In this document: one piece after another, positions 51,419 to 59,051 of the stretch
Numbering within the stretch: the stretch's first letter is position 1
Layout: the number at the start of each line of letters is the position of its first letter
From: CAYJHC01 sp964369465
GTDB lineage: Bacteria; Bacillota; Clostridia; Peptostreptococcales; Anaerovoracaceae
DNA length: 59,051 nucleotides
Assembly: GCA_964369465.1 (NCBI GenBank)
Contig: CAYJEX010000010.1
Coordinates: 1 to 59,051, forward strand
Direction: 5' to 3'
Made by a program: the position numbers and the translations under genes
Notes under the pieces: generated by a model
Databases searched by the model: none
Seen by the model: only the letters and a program-made list of their open reading frames with translations
Told to the model about the DNA's origin: nothing

Positions 51419-53731
51419 TTACATTTCATCCATCATATCGTCTTTCAAAAGTTTGTTAACCATCTTTTCATTTCCCATAAGCCATACTATATCTCCTTCT
51501 TCCAAAATCGTATTAATGTTTGGAGTAATAATTGGCAAAGTTCCCCCCTTTTCTATTCCCACAACAGAACCGTGGTATTTCTTTTTTATACTTGAATTTT
51601 TTATTGACTTCTTAATAAAAGGAACATCCGAGTAAACATAAATAGCGACGCAAACCACTTGGTCTTTAGAAGGAATTTTATCAAATATTTCTTGATACAT
51701 GTATTCTTTAATTGTAACTGGCTTTTCAAAAGTCATTTCAATATGTGTAGACTGCTCTACTACCATGATAGAAGCTTCTAGAATTTCAATTTTACCTGCA
51801 ATATGAACTATATCTCCTGGAATAAGTCTCTCGTCTTTATCAGGAACCCCAATATGCTTATCACCTCTAATTATTTTAACAGGGAAAATATCAAAAAGTT
51901 TCTTATTGAAGATATTAGTAACATTCATTTCTTTCATATTATCTTCACATATTTTAAAAGATGATACGTAAAGTTTTTCATCTAGCCAGACTTTTCCTTT
52001 GTCCTCTTTATGATCAGCCTTCCATTTAGCAAGTAGTTTTTCATTAAAATTAGATATAAATCTAGCTTCCATTTTAATAGATTTTCCTTTTAAAAAGTCA
52101 GATCTGATTGTAAATATAATTATCGCTGCGGCAATAGGCATCAAAACAAAGAAAGAAATAGAAAGCAAAGAATTAAATATTGCAGACACTAATAGTATAG
52201 ATATTATAATACGAATAGCCCTAAGAGCCACAATAGGCAATCTATTGTACTTGTTTTTTATCCATAGTTTAGTCAAGTAAGAACTTCTCTTTGTCCCCAT
52301 TATTCCAATAATCGGTATTATAAACAACAACACAACTATCCCAACAATTATCCGAATATAATAGTCTGGATAATTAGAGTCCAGATATGGAACAGCTCTT
52401 GTGTCTACTAAATAATATGTTGTGAATAATGTAATTACAACTACTCCAGTTCTAATTAAATATAGTCTAATATAACCTTTCCAGTCGGGATCAATATTTG
52501 AAGTATCTTTTTTCTCTGTCGTAAAGTTTTTCAAAAATGATATGGTTTTTTCTGGAAGAAGTTTGGAAATTTTTTCATAAACTCTTTCCGAGTTTTTCAT
52601 AAATATTGGAGTCGTGAAAATAGTTATTACAGAAACACATACAATAATAGGATAAATGTTTTCTGAAATTACACCTAAACTCACACCCATTGTAGCTATA
52701 ACAAAAGAGAATTCACCTATTTGTACCATAGAAAATCCACCTCGAATAGCCGTGTGTAATCCCCTGCCCGAAAGCAATATCCCAATTGTAGCAAAAATCA
52801 GTTGCCCTATTATTACTGTCACCGCAATAGCAATTATTTCCCCTAGATATTCCTTCAATATCAAAGGATCAATTAACATTCCTACAGAAACAAAGAAAAT
52901 AGCTACAAAAAGATCTCGGATTGGTGAAAATAATTTATTTATCTTATCAGCTAGTAGTGTTCCACCAAGGATAGACCCTCCAATGAACGCTCCTAACGCA
53001 ACTGAATATCCTATGAAATGCGCAATCATAACCATACCAAAGCATATACCTAGCGACACCATAAGCAAAACTTCATCGTTCATGAAATGTTTTGTTTTAT
53101 TCAAAAGAGTAGGAATAAGGTAAATCCCAATCAAAAGCCATATCACTAACATCGCCAAAAGTACAACAATTTGCGAAACCAGTTCAACTCCTGATATGTT
53201 TTGTCCAAGAGAGATAGCAGATAACACTATCATCATAAATATAGCTATTATATCTTCTACAATCATAGTCCCCATGATTAATGATGCAAATTTTTGGTTG
53301 TTAAGGTTATATTCATCATACGACTTCATAATAACCATAGTAGACGAAATAGACATCATACATCCCAAGAAAATACTATCCATCATTCCAAATCCTAGAA
53401 GCTGACCCAACAAAAACCCAACTAAAGTCATGGTTGTCATAACTGTAGTTGCCGTTACAAAAGCGCTGGTTCCCACATCGGCAATTTTTTTGAAAGAAAA
53501 TTTAAGCCCGATAGCGAACATCAGAAATAAAATTCCAATTTCTCCCCATAACGATACATTCTCTAATGAGAGAACTGTAGGAAAGACGTGAAAGTTTGGA
53601 CTTAAAATAAATCCCGCCGCAATATATCCTAAGATTAGAGGGAATTTTAGTTTTTTGAAAATCAAAGCTATAATCCCTGCAACTATCGTTATTAAAGCTA
53701 AGTCAATGATGAAAATATGTAGATGTTCCAT
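51419..53731 (-). CDS. CPA2-family cation:proton antiporter with RCK-C domains
   Basis: A 770-residue membrane protein. About twelve helices (1-390) form the KefB/CPA2-type exchanger with GFILSPNF, ISSTMVIMKSYDE and GAFIGGSILGGTLLADKI segments; a second helical block lies at about 425-550. The cytoplasmic end has two TrkA-C/RCK-C-like domains (about 600-680, with DERLIPGDIVHIAG, and about 690-765, with LEEGDIVWLMG). Likely exchanges potassium or sodium for protons under ligand control. GGAG before the ATG at 53731 favours this start over one 21 codons earlier. Divergent from marR. Confidence 0.9.
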   Translation of the reverse strand: MEHLHIFIIDLALITIVAGIIALIFKKLKFPLILGYIAAGFILSPNFHVFPTVLSLENVSLWGEIGILFLMFAIGLKFSFKKIADVGTSAFVTATTVMTTMTLVGFLLGQLLGFGMMDSIFLGCMMSISSTMVIMKSYDEYNLNNQKFASLIMGTMIVEDIIAIFMMIVLSAISLGQNISGVELVSQIVVLLAMLVIWLLIGIYLIPTLLNKTKHFMNDEVLLMVSLGICFGMVMIAHFIGYSVALGAFIGGSILGGTLLADKINKLFSPIRDLFVAIFFVSVGMLIDPLILKEYLGEIIAIAVTVIIGQLIFATIGILLSGRGLHTAIRGGFSMVQIGEFSFVIATMGVSLGVISENIYPIIVCVSVITIFTTPIFMKNSERVYEKISKLLPEKTISFLKNFTTEKKDTSNIDPDWKGYIRLYLIRTGVVVITLFTTYYLVDTRAVPYLDSNYPDYYIRIIVGIVVLLFIIPIIGIMGTKRSSYLTKLWIKNKYNRLPIVALRAIRIIISILLVSAIFNSLLSISFFVLMPIAAAIIIFTIRSDFLKGKSIKMEARFISNFNEKLLAKWKADHKEDKGKVWLDEKLYVSSFKICEDNMKEMNVTNIFNKKLFDIFPVKIIRGDKHIGVPDKDERLIPGDIVHIAGKIEILEASIMVVEQSTHIEMTFEKPVTIKEYMYQEIFDKIPSKDQVVCVAIYVYSDVPFIKKSIKNSSIKKKYHGSVVGIEKGGTLPIITPNINTILEEGDIVWLMGNEKMVNKLLKDDMMDEM

Positions 53732-53815
53732 TTCCTGTTCTCCAAATTCTATTTTGATATACAAATGTGTCTTTTCTTCGTTTGATTTACACACTGTATA
53801 GTTTCACTCATAGCA

Positions 53816-53824
53816 ATTATACCA
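53816..53824 (-). promoter_or_regulatory. extended -10 of the antiporter gene
   Basis: Minus strand TGG-TATAAT, with no good -35, about 85 bases before the start codon. Confidence 0.45.
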
Positions 53825-53869
53825 CATATTTAAACAAAACCACGGACAAGGATCTATTTCTAAATCATT

Positions 53870-53901
53870 AGTTGACTAATCAACTCAATTTATGTTATAC
53901 T
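53870..53901 (+). promoter_or_regulatory. marR promoter with operator over the -35
   Basis: TTGACT (53872-53877), 18 bases, extended -10 TGT-TATACT (53893-53901). The perfect inverted repeat AGTTGACTAATCAACT (53870-53885) covers the -35, the classic arrangement for MarR autorepression. Confidence 0.7.
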
Positions 53902-53947
53902 CTCTCTGTAAGCAATTACTAATATAAAATTAAGAAGGAGAATCACT

Positions 53948-54397
53948 ATGAATTTGTTTTATAGCAAGCCAATATCGGCTCTTTATAGGAAGTTTCAAAT
54001 ATATATTAACGAAGAGTTCAAAAAGTACGAAATTACATCTTCTGAGTATTCATACTTGATAACCCTTGTTTTAGGTGGCGACGGAATAGAGCAAAACGAA
54101 ATGACCAAAATTACAGCTATTGATAAAGCTGCTGTTACAAGAGGCTTGCAATCTCTAGAAAAAAAAGGTTATATCAAAAGATTTCCTCTTGAAAACAACA
54201 CAAGGCACTACCGTGTTTATATGACTGAGCAAACACTGCAAATAAAAGATGAAATTATTCAGGCAGTTGATAAATGGAATAAAATAATAAGTGCAGGAAT
54301 AAGTTCCGAAGATTTGATAGCACTACATGCACAACTAGAACAGCTAGCAGATAACGCTTGTAAACATATTGAAAAGATGTCATCAAATCACAAATAA
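53948..54397 (+). CDS. MarR-family transcriptional regulator
   Basis: A 149-residue winged helix-turn-helix protein. The recognition helix lies in DKAAVTRGLQSLEKKGYI (about 56-73) and the wing follows (RFPLENNTRHYRVYMT). The flanking N- and C-terminal helices would form the dimer. AAGAAGGAG precedes the ATG. It is followed 18 bases later by the remnant of an efflux gene, so it probably once controlled that pump and its own promoter. With the pump lost, its present targets may be only itself or distant genes; the divergent antiporter promoter about 50 bases away is another candidate. Confidence 0.92.
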   Translation: MNLFYSKPISALYRKFQIYINEEFKKYEITSSEYSYLITLVLGGDGIEQNEMTKITAIDKAAVTRGLQSLEKKGYIKRFPLENNTRHYRVYMTEQTLQIKDEIIQAVDKWNKIISAGISSEDLIALHAQLEQLADNACKHIEKMSSNHK

Positions 54398-54415
54398 ATA
54401 ATAGGAGAAAAATAA

Positions 54416-54597
54416 ATGTCAAAAAAATTACGATATTATCCATGTCAGCGATTACAGTACTAGCTGGTGCAGCAGTGTCACCAGCACTTGGCGCTATCGG
54501 AGAATATTTTAGTGAAGCATCAACACTACTAATAGGATTAATAGTATCCTTATTGCTACTATTAATTAACACACAATTAAAATTTATTAAAGAGTAA
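54416..54597 (+). pseudogene. remnant of an MFS efflux transporter (frameshift and internal deletion)
   Basis: After AGGAG, ATGTC is followed by seven A residues (54421-54427). Read as is, the frame stops within 16 codons. With one extra A it would read MSKKITILSMSAITVLAGAA and continue VSPALGAIGEYFSEASTLLI, the typical first helix of MarR-linked MFS drug exporters. From the inner ATG at 54442 a 51-codon frame persists and ends LLLLLINTQLKFIKE, like an MFS C-terminus. So about 1.1 kb seems to have been lost by internal deletion, with a one-base slip in the A tract. Translation of the 51-residue membrane peptide is possible but the inner ATG has no good ribosome binding site. Confidence 0.7.
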
Positions 54598-54652
54598 AGG
54601 AGAAAAAAATGATATTAGGTGGAATTATTATTTCGGAAAACCATTAATACAA

Positions 54653-54690
54653 AACCCTATTATTCACACATCAAATAATAGGGTTCTTTT
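54653..54690 (+). terminator. terminator after the MarR-MFS remnant
   Basis: AACCCTATTATT pairs perfectly with AATAATAGGGTT (12 bp, nine-base loop) and is followed by CTTTT. Its survival suggests the original operon ended here. Confidence 0.88.
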
Positions 54691-54716
54691 ATACATTTTA
54701 CATATAAAGTTGCTGT

Positions 54717-55262
54717 TTATATTTTATTAGCCAACTCGATAATCTCTTTGCACATCTCTGGACTGTTTCTCAAATCGTCTTTGTCAAAACATGCAAACTC
54801 TTTAGTAAATATAATTTCCCATTTAAGGAAGTTGCAAATACTATTGAATTGATCATCAATCAATTTGTATTGGATATCTGTAATTTCATTTGCGCCGAAA
54901 GTTAAGAGACCTATTTTTTTGCTTGAATTCTCTTGAATTATGCCATCTTTGGAATAAAATTTATCAATAAAAATTTTGAGCTGTCCACTCACTCCCCACC
55001 AATAAACAGGTGTTCCAAATATTAGAATATCAGCATCCATTATTTTGTTCATATAAACATTGGTATCGTCTTTATGCACACAAGTTCCGCTGTTTCTCTT
55101 ACAAAAATCACAGTTCATGCACCCCTCAATCTTTAGAGTAGGTACATCTACAAATTCAATATTTGCACTTTTATTTTTTTCTTTTATTTCACTTTCAATC
55201 ATTTTAAGTGCAGCTTTTGTGTTCCCATTCCTTGGGCTCCCATTAATAATTAAAATTTTCAT
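54717..55262 (-). CDS. flavodoxin-family/NADPH-dependent FMN reductase protein
   Basis: A 181-residue flavoprotein. The FMN phosphate loop is INGSPRNGNTKAAL (about 6-19), the isoalloxazine loop TPVYWWGVSGQLKIFIDKF (about 92-110), and a cysteine group CMNCDFCKRNSGTC (about 48-61) is typical of the iron-sulfur-flavoprotein-like subgroup, though it may not hold a cluster. AGAGGG precedes the ATG. The role is probably quinone, nitro or metal reduction; the substrate is not determinable. It is 40 bases downstream of the methyltransferase gene on the same strand. Confidence 0.88.
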   Translation of the reverse strand: MKILIINGSPRNGNTKAALKMIESEIKEKNKSANIEFVDVPTLKIEGCMNCDFCKRNSGTCVHKDDTNVYMNKIMDADILIFGTPVYWWGVSGQLKIFIDKFYSKDGIIQENSSKKIGLLTFGANEITDIQYKLIDDQFNSICNFLKWEIIFTKEFACFDKDDLRNSPEMCKEIIELANKI

Positions 55263-55302
55263 AACATTCCCTCTTTCCTATTATGATTTGATAACAACAA
55301 TC

Positions 55303-56049
55303 CTATTTATAAAAAGTTTGAAATAAATAAAAAACATAACTATATTCATCACCAAACTCGTTATACAAGTCTATTTCCTTTTGTATGATATTTATCACTT
55401 CTAGCACTTCAGAATTTGTAGAATACTTAGCTTTCATTTTTTCAAGACTTATCCCTAATGGAATATAATAGTTATCCGTCCACGCTTCCTTTGGTAAGAT
55501 GAAATGGTCTATCAATTTATAACCCAAATTTTCGGCTTGACTTACTTTGTTTCTAATAGTATCTATCTGTGGATAGTTTTCATTCCAAAACGCTTTTGTT
55601 TTTTCTGATGGTTCACTCACAATCCAGCTAATTTCACTACATATAATCATTCCATCTTTTTTTAGTAGCCGTTTCCAATCAGAAAGTCCCTTTGAAAATC
55701 CCGCAATATAAATTGCTCCCTCTGCAAAAATATAATCAAAACTATTGTCTTTGAATTTCATTTCAAACATGGACATGCAAATTCCTTCTACTCTATTTTC
55801 AATTCTTTGCATTTTTGAACTCTTGTTTAATTTTGCAATATAGTCCGCATTATTGTCTATAGCTGTAATTTGGGCATTTTCAAGTTCTTTTGCCAATATG
55901 AAAGTGTGCGTTCCGACACCACAGCCTATATCAAGTATGGTGACTGGCTTACTCTTATCAATATACGAAATAGCCCTTATGGTGCATTCAGCTGTTCCAG
56001 GGCCTAACCTTTCCATACCTTCAAACGCTTCATAAAAATACTTTTCCAT
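55303..56049 (-). CDS. class I SAM-dependent methyltransferase
   Basis: A 248-residue methyltransferase with the SAM-binding motif LDIGCGVGTHTF (about 39-50), a following acidic residue in ITAIDNNADYI, and motif III FAEGAIYI. GGAGGAACCT precedes the ATG. The substrate is unknown; relatives are small-molecule methyltransferases similar to the UbiE/Bmt group. It is probably co-transcribed with the flavodoxin-like gene downstream. Confidence 0.87.
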   Translation of the reverse strand: MEKYFYEAFEGMERLGPGTAECTIRAISYIDKSKPVTILDIGCGVGTHTFILAKELENAQITAIDNNADYIAKLNKSSKMQRIENRVEGICMSMFEMKFKDNSFDYIFAEGAIYIAGFSKGLSDWKRLLKKDGMIICSEISWIVSEPSEKTKAFWNENYPQIDTIRNKVSQAENLGYKLIDHFILPKEAWTDNYYIPLGISLEKMKAKYSTNSEVLEVINIIQKEIDLYNEFGDEYSYVFYLFQTFYK

Positions 56050-56112
56050 AGGTTCCTCCGTAAATTATATACATACATTTATTTTGAAATGGCATAATAA
56101 ACTGAATTTCTG

Positions 56113-57783
56113 CTACTCAAATGATTGAATCAACTCGAAAATCCCATACTTCACAATATTTTTAAGTGTCGCTCTATATGTTTCTTCTCCGTTTTTTATA
56201 GTAAGAAACACTTTTATCTTATGGATTTTATGAGGATCTGCTTTAAAAGGATTTTCCTTGAATACTGTAAAATCAGCGTATTTACCGACTTCTATCGTTC
56301 CGAGCTTATCTTGTTTACCTATTTGATACGCCGCATTTTTTGTATATCCGTCTATGACTTCTTTCACGGTAAGCGCTTGGTCATAAGGTTTTAATCTCGG
56401 AGCATCTGGTTTTCCCTTTTCTTGTCTAGTTACTGCCGTTTCTATCGCTATCATGGGGTGTATGCCCACTTCATCTACAGGAAAATCGCTCCCCATAGAG
56501 ATCACTGCACCTTTATTTGTAAGCTTTCTGATACAATACAACTCATCAGCTCTTTCTCCTAAAATCTTCTTAATTTCGTCGTTGCTTCCATTATGCCATC
56601 CGCCTGTTGTATTGGCAACCACATCATACTCCCCAAACATCGAAACATCTTCTTTTGTCACCAAAACTGTATGTGCGTTTGTGAAACGAACATCATTATA
56701 GCCCGCTTCTCTTACCGCTTTTGCAGCATTTAAGTTTGCCCTGATACTTCGATCTCCTATGCCATGTATATGTATGTCAAATCCTTCGGAAGCCGCTTCT
56801 ACGCACAGTTCTTCCAAAACTTCCCCTTCAAGCATAGGCGCTACTATTGAACCGTCATGACAATAAGGCTCTATCGTAGAAGCGTTTATGCTCTCAAAAG
56901 TCCCATCGTTTATTATCTTTAGCGTATTTATTTCTACGTTGTCTTTTATATAATATTTATTGTGTCTTTCTTTAAGTCTTTCTACCGCTCCAACTCTTTC
57001 TTCCGCTGTGCTTACAAACTCACAGCCTATAAATCTTTGTTTCAACTTTCCTTGTTTTGACATAGAACATAAGAGAGGAAAAGCCGTATCTACCATCGCA
57101 GACATAGAACCGCAATCCGCTATACCTGTTATCCCCACAGAGGCGAAGTAATCAAGTATCATGCTCAATTGACCTTCCACCTCATCGGCATTAAAGAACA
57201 TTATTCTCTCCACAATCATATATATACAGCCCGCCTCTGTAAATCGCCCTGTAGGATTACCTGCTGCATCTCTGTGGAAAAATTGAAGTCCCTGCACAGG
57301 ATCTTTTGTATCTTTATTTATCCCTGCCATTTCCAAAGCTTTTGTATTACAGAAACCTTCATGCCCTCCCGCGCTTAACATAAGAAGCGGCTTATCTTTG
57401 CAAATACTGTCCAAATCTTCTTTTGTCGGACCTTTATCTCCAAATTGCATTTCTCCGTATCCTTGCCCAAAGTACGCATTTTTCTTAGGATTTTTGGCAA
57501 CAAATTTTTTCATCTTTGACAAAACTTTTTCCTTACTCATCTTAGCCTCTACCAATAACCCAGAGCTCAAATATGCGGCAAGAATGATATGTGCGTGGGC
57601 GTCTATGAACCCAGGAAACATATAATTTCCTTTTAAATTCACTCTCTTTGCATCTGAATATTTTGATTTAGCCTCACTTTCACTTCCAACAAACACGATT
57701 TTATCGCCATCGGTTACTATGCTTTCAGCCCACGAATTTTCGTCACCAAGATAAATTTTTCCGTTACTATACATTTTTTTCAT
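56113..57783 (-). CDS. amidohydrolase, YtcJ family
   Basis: A 556-residue metal-dependent hydrolase of the amidohydrolase superfamily. The HxH motif is DAHAHI (61-66) after MFPGFI; further ligands are likely in HIHGIGDRSI, FTNAHTV and SMGSDFPV. The C-terminal beta-sandwich returns with IEVGKYADFTVF. YtcJ-type members hydrolyse exocyclic amides or related bonds; the natural substrate is unknown. No export signal. The ribosome binding site (GAAAGAG) is moderate. It follows the patatin gene by 18 bases, so both are likely on one message. Confidence 0.9.
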   Translation of the reverse strand: MKKMYSNGKIYLGDENSWAESIVTDGDKIVFVGSESEAKSKYSDAKRVNLKGNYMFPGFIDAHAHIILAAYLSSGLLVEAKMSKEKVLSKMKKFVAKNPKKNAYFGQGYGEMQFGDKGPTKEDLDSICKDKPLLMLSAGGHEGFCNTKALEMAGINKDTKDPVQGLQFFHRDAAGNPTGRFTEAGCIYMIVERIMFFNADEVEGQLSMILDYFASVGITGIADCGSMSAMVDTAFPLLCSMSKQGKLKQRFIGCEFVSTAEERVGAVERLKERHNKYYIKDNVEINTLKIINDGTFESINASTIEPYCHDGSIVAPMLEGEVLEELCVEAASEGFDIHIHGIGDRSIRANLNAAKAVREAGYNDVRFTNAHTVLVTKEDVSMFGEYDVVANTTGGWHNGSNDEIKKILGERADELYCIRKLTNKGAVISMGSDFPVDEVGIHPMIAIETAVTRQEKGKPDAPRLKPYDQALTVKEVIDGYTKNAAYQIGKQDKLGTIEVGKYADFTVFKENPFKADPHKIHKIKVFLTIKNGEETYRATLKNIVKYGIFELIQSFE

Positions 57784-57801
57784 CGCTTTATCTCTTTCAT
57801 G

Positions 57802-58644
57802 TTATTTAACTAGCTTTTGAATTTCTTTCATATTCGCCATTGCAACATCATATCCATGTTGAAATGTTTTTTCCAATGTTTCAATATTGGATTCAAATGG
57901 ATTGAGGTTATATGCAGGTCTTAAAACCACTGTATCACTCTTGTTTTCACTTTCTAAAGACTGAATAAACTCTAATGTGTCGTTATACATCCTGGCACGG
58001 TTAAGAAGCGTTTCAGAAAGTTTAGGGAATTTTCGCCGAAATAAGAACGCTCCCATTTTAGCTGATTTTCCTTGCTTTTTTTCATATCCTTTTGGTTGTG
58101 TCATAACAATTAAATGTTTCGTATTACCATCAGCCAGAGATTTTTTAATAGGAATCGAATCACTGAGACCTCCGTCATAATACTGTCTGCCGTCTATAGT
58201 GATTGCGGGAGAATAAAATGGAATAGCACTACTTGCACGGATCAAGCTCAGCTTTTTGTCCATATGCTTTGCATCCAAATATTCTGCTTGCCCCGTTTGT
58301 GCATTTGTTACAACAGCAAGTACTTTTCCAGTGTAATTATCTATTGCCTCTCTATCTAGTATGCTTAAGCGATTAGGTATCTCATCATATATAAAATCCC
58401 AACCAAAAAGCGAACCATGCCTTAAAATATTTCGTTTAGAATAATATCTGGGGTCCTTTTTATATTTCTGAACTACTTCAAGATTACGTCCTTTTTGTTT
58501 CGATACAAATGATATTCCATATGCAATACCTGCCGAAACGCCGATTACATAATCAAAATGAATATCATTATCTAGTAAAGCGTCCATTACACCTGCCGAA
58601 AAAACTCCTCTAAACGTTCCACCTTCAAAAACTACACTTGCCAT
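57802..58644 (-). CDS. patatin-like phospholipase
   Basis: A 280-residue serine lipid hydrolase. The oxyanion loop GGTFRG (8-13), nucleophile GVSAG with Ser37, and the dyad aspartate in DGG (157-159) are all present. No signal peptide. It belongs with the bacterial YjjU-type patatins, which cleave acyl chains from lipids; the exact substrate is not known. GAAGGG precedes the ATG. It lies 50 bases after the potassium-channel gene and 18 bases before the amidohydrolase gene on the same strand. Confidence 0.9.
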   Translation of the reverse strand: MASVVFEGGTFRGVFSAGVMDALLDNDIHFDYVIGVSAGIAYGISFVSKQKGRNLEVVQKYKKDPRYYSKRNILRHGSLFGWDFIYDEIPNRLSILDREAIDNYTGKVLAVVTNAQTGQAEYLDAKHMDKKLSLIRASSAIPFYSPAITIDGRQYYDGGLSDSIPIKKSLADGNTKHLIVMTQPKGYEKKQGKSAKMGAFLFRRKFPKLSETLLNRARMYNDTLEFIQSLESENKSDTVVLRPAYNLNPFESNIETLEKTFQHGYDVAMANMKEIQKLVK

Positions 58645-58694
58645 TTTTCCCTTCTTTCTATTACATAAAACTCATTTAAAATTTGTTTACCTCT

Positions 58695-59051
58695 TCATTT
58701 CATCTCATTCTTTTCTCTTTTGTTATTTCTCGTATTTTTCAAAAAATCGATTTTCTTTATTTTTGCTGAAATTTCTTCTAATTCTTTTTCAGAAAGGTTA
58801 GGGAGGTTTTCTAATTTATCTTTTAGTTCATAAAATTCATCAGTTATTTTTGTTCTATATATCTCAGTGTAATAGCTAGCAATAACTCCAGCAGTAAAAG
58901 AAAAAACGAAAATAGCCATAATAGACAATATTGCTGTTACTATTTTCCCAATTACTGTAGTTGCAACTAAGTCTCCAAATCCTATAGTAGTCATTGCAGT
59001 GAATGCATACCAAAGTCCATCTCCATAAGTGGTGAATTCTGGTTCCACTAA
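58695..59051 (-). CDS. potassium channel, partial (N-terminus beyond window)
   Basis: The last 118 codons of a two-helix potassium channel; the frame is open to the window edge, so the start and first membrane helix are missing. The pore helix and selectivity filter TTIGFGD are clear, followed by the inner helix (IVTAILSIMAIFVFSFTAGVIA) and a charged, Lys/Glu-rich cytoplasmic tail ending in KKIDFLKNTRNNKREKNEMK. No RCK domain is attached. TIGFGD instead of TVGYGD is a common variant. A GTG three bases from the edge is almost certainly internal. Confidence 0.85.
   Translation of the reverse strand, partial: LVEPEFTTYGDGLWYAFTAMTTIGFGDLVATTVIGKIVTAILSIMAIFVFSFTAGVIASYYTEIYRTKITDEFYELKDKLENLPNLSEKELEEISAKIKKIDFLKNTRNNKREKNEMK

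Noticed and set aside
54255..54572. Minus-strand frame antisense to the marR end and the MFS remnant
   Set aside because: It has no ribosome binding site, and the plus-strand content explains its length.
54609..54647. Twelve-codon frame after AAAGGAG, downstream of the MFS remnant
   Set aside because: Too short to support as a gene; most likely a relic or chance frame, so it is only mentioned with the remnant.

Overview
The window is a 59 kb, AT-rich chromosomal segment from an anaerobic low-GC Firmicute, most likely class Clostridia. The reasons are the A/T-biased codons, strong AGGAGG-type ribosome binding sites, an IspH-ribosomal protein S1 fusion, a transketolase split into two genes, a hexameric NADP-type glutamate dehydrogenase, and AddA rather than RecB. 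No rRNA, tRNA, CRISPR array, insertion sequence or prophage is visible. It reads mainly as housekeeping DNA with a more accessory right third (from about 38.5 kb).

Left part (0-24 kb, mostly minus strand): pncB (NAD salvage); a uvrB-uvrA-EamA transporter operon; a divergent class A penicillin-binding protein with a repetitive tail; prmA-rsmE (translation-related methyltransferases). A probable long operon ftsE-ftsX-M23 peptidase-S41 protease-yerC-rarA-ispH/S1 starts at a promoter near 20.9 kb and ends at a hairpin at 13.1 kb. It joins cell-wall remodelling to replication-fork repair, isoprenoid synthesis and translation. The split transketolase and mgtE follow.

Middle (24-38.5 kb): gdhA and an acetate/succinate-type transporter, addA, gpmI, a nicotinamidase-like hydrolase, ald-dtd, purB, a YhiN-type flavoprotein and a YitT membrane protein. 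GdhA and Ald suggest amino-acid metabolism linked to glutamate and alanine. Several divergent promoters here carry perfect palindromes.

Right part (38.5-59 kb): a divergon of ROK kinase versus GPH sugar symporter plus PIG-L deacetylase, probably for an acetylated amino sugar; a 1525-residue membrane cyclic-di-GMP sensor with two extracellular solute-binding domains and GGDEF-EAL-GGDEF outputs; a second EAL protein; a membrane-anchored zinc-ribbon protein with an unrecognised C-terminal domain; a CPA2 antiporter; a MarR regulator followed by the frameshifted and deleted remnant of an MFS pump; a flavodoxin-like protein; a methyltransferase; an amidohydrolase; a patatin; and a potassium channel cut by the window end.

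No wholly new multi-gene system could be demonstrated. The most distinctive items are the sensor protein with two palindromes in its leader, the sugar divergon with a shared 18-bp operator, the palindromic gdhA and addA/gpmI promoters, and the decayed MarR-MFS pair. Many coding starts were moved downstream of the longest possible start to the codon that follows a good ribosome binding site.
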